From Ignavibacteria bacterium UBA2373 (GTDB lineage Bacteria > Bacteroidota > Ignavibacteria > Kapaibacteriales > UBA961), in NCBI GenBank assembly GCA_002344005.1, contig DDTD01000065.1, positions 1-23,926 of the forward strand: DNA of 23,926 nucleotides. The letters run 5' to 3'. Under the pieces are notes generated by a model. That model was not told the origin of the DNA. It saw only the letters and a program-made list of their open reading frames with translations, and made no database searches. The translations under genes and the position numbers were made by a program. Below, one piece after another: positions 9,401 to 14,447 of the stretch; positions within the stretch are counted from its first letter, which is position 1, and every line of letters starts with the position of its first letter.

Positions 9401-9668
9401 CTGCTAATGATTTGGTGATATTTTCTTCAATGAGTTTTTCATACGCTTGATTATATGCTTGCTCAGGCAAATCGGGGTTAAATTGTTTGATTTTTTCCAA
9501 GAATATCCTTTTTAGCACGACTTCTTTTTTGTTCAGTCTGCCTAAAGTACTGCCTTCGCCAAAGCTCTCTTTATTGAATGCTACGATTGTGTCCCAACCC
9601 AATTGATGGAAAAACAAATCAACGGCTGTTTGTTCTATGAGAGTGTCTTCTGAGTATTCGTATGTCAT
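6432..9668 (-). CDS. hsdR: type I restriction enzyme R subunit
   Basis: 1078 residues, normal for HsdR, the motor and nuclease that moves DNA past the bound complex and cuts far from the recognition site. The N-terminal PD-(D/E)XK nuclease has PDIIGFVNG (154-162) and FIELK (167-171). SF2 helicase motifs follow: TQGSGKSYS (Walker A, about 314-322), DEAH (417-420), GFTGTPL (442-448) and ITGFDVPTL with MQAIARANR (motifs V-VI). A glycine-rich linker (GSGGDNGGGGGDK, around residue 730) joins the motor to the helical C-terminal part that binds the methylase. The ATG overlaps the stop of the RhuM-Doc gene as ATGA, and it is the last gene of the operon. All catalytic motifs are intact, so the enzyme should be active. 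Confidence 0.95.
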   Translation of the reverse strand: MTYEYSEDTLIEQTAVDLFFHQLGWDTIVAFNKESFGEGSTLGRLNKKEVVLKRIFLEKIKQFNPDLPEQAYNQAYEKLIEENITKSLAEINHEKYQLLRNGIPVVLPASSDRRTDGSEVKTLKVFDFENVENNNFLAVQQLWIQGKSNRERRPDIIGFVNGIPLVFIELKNPTKKVREAYDNNFLDYVDVIPRLFHHNALVILSNGRESKIGSITSKFHHFHEWKRISEEDEGVVDLDRMIIGVCHKQRLLDILENFILFDSSLGKVVKLIARNHQFIGVNKAIENIKHKEELYKLGKISLEEKQKLGVFWHTQGSGKSYSMVFFCQKIHRTFTGSYTFLIVTDRNELDTQIYGTFSGVGAVPQVKAGAKDSLKANSSHHLKTLLRSEHRYLFTLIHKFNFDEEITKRDNIIVISDEAHRTQGGNLAMNLRNALPHASFIGFTGTPLFKDDEITKRIFGDYVSRYDFKRSVDDGATVPLYYENRGEHLDLKNPQINEQIRAVIDAESEDLDSDQRNKVEQLFAREYPILTAKKRLNAIAKDVVWHFLNRGYKGKAMFVAFDKLVAVMMYDRIVHHWKETVEQLEKDITKGKYGDQELLEKNRELQWIKETEICVVVSSEQNEIKKFREWDLDIEPHREKMNKENLEDRFKKEDDPFRLVIVCAMWITGFDVPTLSTLYLDKPLKAHTLMQAIARANRISEGKNNGLIVDYIETYTALLDALAIYGSGGDNGGGGGDKPETPVKPKQELIRQLEEALEATELFLRDEAGFDLQELIKSEGLRKLAAIEKAVNAIYINDETKRKFQVLAREVFKKYKALQPDKVLNSYAPQKNAINVLYSAIENNIETADVSEIMRKIQNVVDESIENIIAEPHLNEGNIIDLSGLNFEMLEKYFLKAKHKNILVQSLKDKIEKHLKKMVERNPLTVDYYKRYQEIIEQYNKGKDEIIIKETFRKLIELVNSYSQQEAETKREGLTDEQKAIFDILRQGKTLEESEKSEIKEISIGLLEELKKDKLRVEQWADKSLTAAAVFTTVHQTLFDALPYPTYQTDDIDLKTQLVYEHLKHQYYGGGRSIYGQY

Positions 9669-10633
9669 ATAGTTCGATTGAGAATACTGATAATAAATTG
9701 TTGTACGATATTCATTTCGTCGGGTTTGCTTGTAGCTACAAAAAGTGTAAGTGCCGCCAGTGCCTGATTACTAAGGTACTCCTGATGTGATGTTGTTGTC
9801 AGCTTGCCGTTTTTTTCTAAGAAGTACAGGAAACATGCCGCGCCAATTCGTTTGTTGCCATCAATAAACGAGTGATTTTTTACAATCAGATATAAAAGTG
9901 TGGCGGCTTTTTCCTCGATACTCGGGTATAAATCCTTACCATCAAAACTCTGTTCAATTTGCCGGACGGAACTTACAAAGCTACCGTCTTTTGGTTTGGC
10001 AAATACACCCGAGGCAAACTCAGATTTCATGCCGGCAATCAACATAAGATAATCATCAACGCTTGGATACACAGCTTGCAGTACTGTTGCACCTTGCTCA
10101 TCTAACTTCTCGTGGTCGTAGTCGTCAAGCAGTGCCAGCCCAACAGCAAACGTATCAAGTATCCGGCTTTCATAGGCGGATGCTTGTTGTGTAATAGCAC
10201 GATTAAGGATGCGGATTCCTGTTTTCAGATATTCTATTTGTTGTTGCTTTTCAGCCAAACGCTTTTCGTTAATGGCGTAGCCCTGCACAAAATAGTCCTT
10301 AAGCCGTTGGGTTGCCCATTGACGGAATTGTGTGCCACGCTTGGAATTAACACGATAGCCAACCGAAAGAATAGCATCGAGATTATAATGCAAAACCTCT
10401 CGTTTCACCTTTCTTTTTCCTTCTTGACGAACTTGTGCAAATTTTGCACATGTTGCATCCTCCAATAATTCACCGGAGGAATATATATTCTGAAGGTGCT
10501 TTAAAACGGACGTTCTGTCGGTGTCAAACAATTCTGCCAATTGGTATTGATTGAGCCAAAAGGTTTCTCCTTCAAACTGCACTTCTACCTGTGTTTGATT
10601 ATCAGCAGTCTGGTATATTACTATCTCACTCAT
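9665..10633 (-). CDS. RhuM-like protein fused to a Doc/Fic domain
   Basis: 322 residues in two parts. Residues about 5-125 match the RhuM family (FWLNQYQLAELFDTDRTSVL, a helix-turn-helix-like segment; YNLDAILSVGYRVNSKRG; FRQWATQRLKDYFVQGYAIN). After a coiled-coil-like linker (125-150), residues about 185-322 are a Doc-type Fic domain with HSFIDGNKRIGA (254-265), matching HxFxDGNKR. Doc-type enzymes phosphorylate or nucleotidylate targets such as EF-Tu. The gene is locked between hsdS and hsdR by ATGA overlaps at both ends, so it is made in step with the restriction enzyme. Fusion proteins of this type are known in restriction loci; their job is not established. No separate antitoxin is visible. 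Function beyond the domain assignment is unknown. Confidence 0.85.
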   Translation of the reverse strand: MSEIVIYQTADNQTQVEVQFEGETFWLNQYQLAELFDTDRTSVLKHLQNIYSSGELLEDATCAKFAQVRQEGKRKVKREVLHYNLDAILSVGYRVNSKRGTQFRQWATQRLKDYFVQGYAINEKRLAEKQQQIEYLKTGIRILNRAITQQASAYESRILDTFAVGLALLDDYDHEKLDEQGATVLQAVYPSVDDYLMLIAGMKSEFASGVFAKPKDGSFVSSVRQIEQSFDGKDLYPSIEEKAATLLYLIVKNHSFIDGNKRIGAACFLYFLEKNGKLTTTSHQEYLSNQALAALTLFVATSKPDEMNIVQQFIISILNRTI

Positions 10634-11811
10634 ACCTCTATTTCCCCATTCATCAATCGCGGTAATAATATATCTCGCGCCTCACGAAGTTTGGTGTTTT
10701 GTATATTGAGCTTACAAATCATTTCAATCATTGGTGAAACTTTCTTATTGAAATCTTCTCGGAGATTTGAACTTGGATATCTAATAAGTAATTCACCCAT
10801 TTTGATAGGACTCAAATTCTGCTGTGCTGTGCCGTTTGATAAGTTTTCCAAAATTGTAAGCATTTCTTTATCTCTTACAAGAGCGTATATAAATGACTGG
10901 TCTATTGGTTCTTTAGAAGAAAGCTTTACCACACGTTGATTCAAAACATAATCATCGCCATATACAAGACAAACCCTACCCACGTTTCCTGTTAGAGACA
11001 TAATCACATCACCTGTAGAGAGAAATAAAGCCTTATTCATATTATCAGGCAGATCCTCAATTCTATCAGTAACTACAGGTACAAAAAAGCCATCTTGAAC
11101 ATTCTTAATCGTGACTATTTTGTGCTTTCCATTGTCATTATAATAATTACTTTTAAAAGGAAAGCCGGAAATGATATCTACAAAAGAATTAAGTTTTTCA
11201 TTGGTGAAGTTTTTATATCCAATTGATAATAGTTTTTTATAGTATATGTTTATAGCCTCCTCCAACAACTTTATCCGCTTCAAATTATTCTCTATCAAAT
11301 CATCATAAGCCGATAAGATAGAAGCGATGCGGCGTTGAGTGGGGAGCGGGGGGATTTCGACTTCAATGCTATAAATTCTTTTCGGAGCTGTATGTTTTAC
11401 TTTTGTTCCTGTTGCAGAGCCAAAAATTTCATTTCGAACAATTGCTGTATAAAACAATCGATAGATAAATTCTTTGTCTATTCTTGTATTATCAATTTCG
11501 TTTATCAAACCTATTCTCTGATTATGAAGATACTTTTCATCAGCAGGAACAAGTGCAGGACTGCCTAATAAACCGGGACCTTGTTCGGTCATTGCTATAA
11601 TTACATCATTCTTTTTCAATAAAAATTCTTGAGGAAAATCACCAGTGTAGAACTTCTCTTTCCCCCCAACTTGCCTAAATCCCCCTCCTTCGTAAAAATT
11701 ACCTGGTGTTACAATTATTAATTCACCCTCGTTGCTAAAGTATTCGCCTTTAAATGCCCAGCCGTGTTTAATCTGAAATAATTCGCCTATTTTTACTTTC
11801 TCCCACTTCAT
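10630..11811 (-). CDS. hsdS: type I restriction-modification specificity subunit
   Basis: 393 residues with the usual two target-recognition domains. TRD1 covers about residues 1-152 (starting WEKVKIGELFQIKHGWAF) and TRD2 about 200-345 (LNSFVDIISGFPFKSNYY onward). Each is followed by a conserved helix: IPPLPTQRRIASILSAYDDL (153-172, running into KRIKLLEEAI), and the terminal TKLREARDILLPRLMNGEIEV region. HsdS reads the two halves of a bipartite DNA site and holds two HsdM and two HsdR subunits; the sequence recognised cannot be read from here. It follows the third copy of the hsdM-tail/leader repeat, whose small ORF overlaps its ATG. A good AGGTGGTGAT lies directly before the start. Its stop overlaps the RhuM-Doc start. 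Confidence 0.93.
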   Translation of the reverse strand: MKWEKVKIGELFQIKHGWAFKGEYFSNEGELIIVTPGNFYEGGGFRQVGGKEKFYTGDFPQEFLLKKNDVIIAMTEQGPGLLGSPALVPADEKYLHNQRIGLINEIDNTRIDKEFIYRLFYTAIVRNEIFGSATGTKVKHTAPKRIYSIEVEIPPLPTQRRIASILSAYDDLIENNLKRIKLLEEAINIYYKKLLSIGYKNFTNEKLNSFVDIISGFPFKSNYYNDNGKHKIVTIKNVQDGFFVPVVTDRIEDLPDNMNKALFLSTGDVIMSLTGNVGRVCLVYGDDYVLNQRVVKLSSKEPIDQSFIYALVRDKEMLTILENLSNGTAQQNLSPIKMGELLIRYPSSNLREDFNKKVSPMIEMICKLNIQNTKLREARDILLPRLMNGEIEV

Positions 11812-11933
11812 ATCACCACCTCTGTATAGTTTTCAGCGATGGTTGTCTGTACAGTGATTTTTATAATGAGGGGATGACCCTGATTAATCATGCAATCAAA
11901 AGAATCAGAACAAAGGTTCAGATATATGTTCAT
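11808..11933 (-). repeat. leader repeat copy A (before hsdS), open as a 41-codon ORF
   Basis: The 118-bp gap before hsdS is about 93% identical to the gaps at 14326-14443 and 13062-13179, all of exactly the same length. In minus orientation it can be read as a 41-residue ORF starting MNIYLNLCSDSF and ending TEVVI, whose ATG overlaps the stop of the hsdM-tail remnant and whose TGA overlaps the hsdS ATG. Differences among copies mostly change amino acids, so a conserved peptide function is unlikely; keeping ribosomes moving into hsdS, or conservation as DNA or RNA, fits better. Confidence 0.75.
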
Positions 11934-12028
11934 AGTGTAATCTCTTTGTAATTATCCATAATGGTTTGGGCTAATTGTGCAGCTTTCTCATTGAGTCCTT
12001 CCAATGCAATATCAATTCTATAGCTCAT
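11930..12028 (-). pseudogene. hsdM 3'-end remnant, copy A (32-codon ORF)
   Basis: ATG at 12026-12028 begins a 32-residue frame containing ALEGLNEKAAQLAQTIM and ending DNYKEITL. This is a diverged copy of the last residues of the HsdM in this window (ELEGLNEEAAQLAQTIM, then NNYKEIAL). It overlaps the 3' end of the DUF1016 gene by 11 nt and its TGA overlaps the leader ATG. About 90 bp are recognisably hsdM. Confidence 0.8.
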
Positions 12029-13061
12029 TTTCATCCTCTAATAGGTGTAGTTTATCTATATTTTCTTTTACCAAGGCTTCTAATTGATAACTCGCCACCC
12101 CAAGAGGTTTGTCTAAGCCACGCATAGCATATTCCACTTTTACACTGCTTTTTGAGGCACACAAAAGCAATCCAATAGTCGGTTCATCTTTCGCTGTCTT
12201 TAGGGTGTCGTCTATGGCACTTATGTAAAAATTGAGTTTAGAAATGTATTCGGGTTTAAATTCTCCTGCTTTTAATTCTATGACAATATAGGCATGTAAA
12301 ACGGTATGGTAAAACAACAAATCTATTTTGTAGTCTGTTTGGTCCACCTCTATGGCATATTGCCTTCCAACAAAAGCAAAACCTTTGCCGAGTTCCAGTA
12401 AAAAGTCGGTGATTTTTTCGGTTAATAATTTTTCAATTTCGAGTTCCTTTATCTTGGTGGCTAAGGTCAAGAAGCCAAAATGATATGGGTCTTTAAAAAT
12501 ACTTTTTGCCAAATCCGACTGATAATCAGGTAAGGTGCTTTCGAAATTGTTGATTGCTTTTCCATTTCTTTCATATAATTTGCTTTCAATTTGAAGCAAC
12601 ATCACATCTCTGCTCCATTCGTTTTTAGCCGTTTCTACGATATAAAAAGCTCTTTCTTTTTGCTCCTTTACTTTGCTCAAAAGACTGATGTGGTGATACC
12701 ACGTAATTTGTGCAAGCGGCACTTGCACAAATTCGGTATTGCTTTGTGCAAGCGGCACTTGCACAATTGGGTATTGAGGATATGCTTCTGCAAATGCTCT
12801 CATATATTTTAAGTTTCTCACGGAAAATCCGGTACTATTTGGAAAAGTATCAGCCAAGTTTTGCGCCAGTAAATCAATGATTTTTGTGCCCCAACCCTCT
12901 TGTTTTTGTTGTGTAATGATGGAGTTTCCAATTTCCCAATACAATTGCAGCATTTCTTCATTTACCTTAAATGAAGCATGGGTTTGTGCCAGTTTTATTC
13001 TATCGGCAATTAAATTTGTCCATTTCTTAAATGACATAGATTCTGTTATTTCTTCACTCAT
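12018..13061 (-). CDS. DUF1016 (YhcG-type) PDDEXK nuclease family protein, gene 2
   Basis: 347 residues. The N-terminal helical DUF1016_N region (about 10-130) has YWEIGNSIITQQKQEGWG and FSVRNLKYMRAFAEAYP, and the C-terminal nuclease-like domain (about 180-335) has YKIDLLFYH (D247) and VIELKAGEF (E262, K264), a complete D...ExK set. The family is common beside type I restriction genes; its biochemical role is not settled. The loop before TWYHHISLL carries a duplicated peptide, VQVPLAQ at 100-106 and 112-118, encoded by two identical 23-bp inverted repeats. It lies between two copies of the hsdM-tail/leader repeat, starts with ATGA coupling and overlaps the next remnant ORF. It is clearly diverged from the neighbouring DUF1016 protein, so it is not a recent duplicate. 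Confidence 0.88.
   Translation of the reverse strand: MSEEITESMSFKKWTNLIADRIKLAQTHASFKVNEEMLQLYWEIGNSIITQQKQEGWGTKIIDLLAQNLADTFPNSTGFSVRNLKYMRAFAEAYPQYPIVQVPLAQSNTEFVQVPLAQITWYHHISLLSKVKEQKERAFYIVETAKNEWSRDVMLLQIESKLYERNGKAINNFESTLPDYQSDLAKSIFKDPYHFGFLTLATKIKELEIEKLLTEKITDFLLELGKGFAFVGRQYAIEVDQTDYKIDLLFYHTVLHAYIVIELKAGEFKPEYISKLNFYISAIDDTLKTAKDEPTIGLLLCASKSSVKVEYAMRGLDKPLGVASYQLEALVKENIDKLHLLEDENEL
12708..12766. repeat. two identical 23-bp inverted repeats inside DUF1016 gene 2
   Basis: The unit at 12708-12730 recurs exactly at 12744-12766, a 36-bp (12-codon) period. Each has 9-bp arms TTGTGCAAG and CTTGCACAA around CGGCA and encodes VQVPLAQ. It lies at the family's variable loop just before the conserved TWYHH segment. 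Confidence 0.85.
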
Positions 13062-13183
13062 ATCACCACCACTGTATAGTTTTCAGCAATAATTGTCTGT
13101 ACAGTGATTTTTATAATGAGGAGATGACCCTGATTAATTATGCAATCAAAAGAATCAGAACAAAGGTTCAGACATTTTCTCAT
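13058..13183 (-). repeat. leader repeat copy B (before DUF1016 gene 2), open as a 41-codon ORF
   Basis: Same 118-bp gap as copies A and C; about 96% identical to C by hand alignment with no insertions or deletions. The ORF starts MRKCLNLCSDSF and ends TVVVI. It overlaps the upstream hsdM-tail stop and the downstream DUF1016 ATG, each as ATGA. Confidence 0.75.
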
Positions 13184-13278
13184 AGTGCAATCTTTTTGTA
13201 ATTATTCATAATGGTTTGGGCTAATTGAGCAGCTTCCTCATTGAGTCCAAGAAGTGTCCGATGTATTGTATATTTCAT
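13180..13278 (-). pseudogene. hsdM 3'-end remnant, copy B (32-codon ORF)
   Basis: ATG at 13276-13278 directly follows the TAG of DUF1016 gene 1 (TAGATG). The frame contains GLNEEAAQLAQTIMNNYKK and ends IAL, almost identical to the HsdM C-terminus; the first ~10 codons (MKYTIHRTLL) match it poorly, so the homologous part is about 70 bp. Confidence 0.8.
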
Positions 13279-14325
13279 CTATGAATCCTCTTTTACATTT
13301 GTATGTATCTTTATTAACTCTTTTGCTTTATGAAGTTTATCAGCAAACCATTGTTTGTCAGGTAATTCGGTAAGGTATTGGGCTACTTTAATATCGGGTT
13401 CATTGAGCATAAGTAATTCAATGTGTTCGGTATTGCCTTCACTACAAAGCAGTAAACCAATAGGCTTTTCTTCACCTTGTTGCATTTCATATTTTTCGAG
13501 CCAACGCAGGTATAACTCCATTTGTCCTTTGTAAGCAGGTTTAAACTTTCCCAATTTCAAATCAATAGCAATCAACCTTTTTAACTTCCGGTGGTAAAAA
13601 AGCAAATCAAGATGGTAGTCTTCACCATCAACTGAAATACGCTTTTGTCGTTCTAAAAAGGCAAAACCATTACCCAGTTCCATAATAAACTTTTCAATAC
13701 CTGAGATTAGGGCATTTTCTAAATCACTTTCTGTGTATAACTGTGGAAGATTCAAAAAGTCAAGTATATACGTGTTTTTAAATATCAAATCGGGATGAAT
13801 GTTGTTATGATTTTTTAGATTTTGCAATTGCTTTTTTATTTCTTCTTTAGGCATTTTTGCTGAAACAGAACGCTCAAAAAGCATCTTATCCATTTGGTCC
13901 CGTAGTTCTCTCACACCCCATTGGTTTTGAACAGAGAGTGCCATGTAGTACTCCCTTTTCAATTCGTCTGAAACAGTTGCTAGTTCAACTAAATGACTCC
14001 AACTCAATTGTTGCGACAGTGTCGCAATATTGTCTTTACTTACAATATCTGCTATCTTGCACATCCTTGTTAAAGCACTGTAAGAATATCCTTTACCGTA
14101 TCTATTGGTCAATTGTTGCGACAGTGTCGCAATGATGTTACTCCCATATTCTGTGCGCTGATTTTCTTTTATATTGGTATTAATATAATTGCCTATTGTC
14201 CAATACATAAGAGTGGTTTCAGCATTGAGAAACACTGCAACCTTGAATTTTGTGTTATCAATAATGTGAGTAATACCTAAAAAAATCTTATCAGGCAATG
14301 ACGATTGACTATTTGAATCACTCAT
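13279..14325 (-). CDS. DUF1016 (YhcG-type) PDDEXK nuclease family protein, gene 1
   Basis: 348 residues. DUF1016_N spans about 15-150 (LMYWTIGNYIN, EYGSNIIATLSQQLTNRYG, KGYSYSALTRMCKIAD, QLSWSHLVEL) and the nuclease-like domain about 175-335 (YHLDLLFYH with D240, AIDLKLGKF with D255 and K257, where Asp replaces the more usual Glu; LIGLLLCSEGN-type region at PIGLLLCSEGNTEH). It is the closer of the two to E. coli YhcG. The peptide IATLSQQL occurs twice (65-72 and 100-107), each encoded by an identical 24-bp palindromic unit. The gene follows hsdM through the leader ORF of copy C with ATGA overlap, and its stop abuts a copy of the hsdM tail. A role as helper nuclease or regulator of the type I system is inferred only from position. 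Confidence 0.88.
   Translation of the reverse strand: MSDSNSQSSLPDKIFLGITHIIDNTKFKVAVFLNAETTLMYWTIGNYINTNIKENQRTEYGSNIIATLSQQLTNRYGKGYSYSALTRMCKIADIVSKDNIATLSQQLSWSHLVELATVSDELKREYYMALSVQNQWGVRELRDQMDKMLFERSVSAKMPKEEIKKQLQNLKNHNNIHPDLIFKNTYILDFLNLPQLYTESDLENALISGIEKFIMELGNGFAFLERQKRISVDGEDYHLDLLFYHRKLKRLIAIDLKLGKFKPAYKGQMELYLRWLEKYEMQQGEEKPIGLLLCSEGNTEHIELLMLNEPDIKVAQYLTELPDKQWFADKLHKAKELIKIHTNVKEDS
14005..14133. repeat. two identical 24-bp palindromic units inside DUF1016 gene 1
   Basis: The unit at 14005-14028 recurs exactly at 14110-14133, 105 bp (35 codons) apart. Each contains the perfect palindrome TTGCGACAGTGTCGCAA (14011-14027 and 14116-14132) and encodes IATLSQQL. One copy lies in the conserved family segment and the other just before the SWSHL segment. 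Confidence 0.85.
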
Positions 14326-14447
14326 ATCACCACCTCTGTATAGCTTTCAGCAATGCTTGTCTGTACAGTGATTTTTATAATGAGGAGATGACCCTGATTA
14401 ATCATGCAATCAAAAGAATCAGAACAAAGGTTCAGACATTTTCTCAT
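14322..14447 (-). repeat. leader repeat copy C (after intact hsdM), open as a 41-codon ORF
   Basis: The 118-bp gap between the hsdM stop and DUF1016 gene 1 is the third copy of the leader. The ORF starts MRKCLNLCSDSF and ends TEVVI; its ATG overlaps the hsdM TGA and its TGA overlaps the next ATG. AGGTGGTGAT near its end is the ribosome-binding site of the following gene. The hsdM coding tail upstream continues the repeat to about 14520. Confidence 0.75.
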
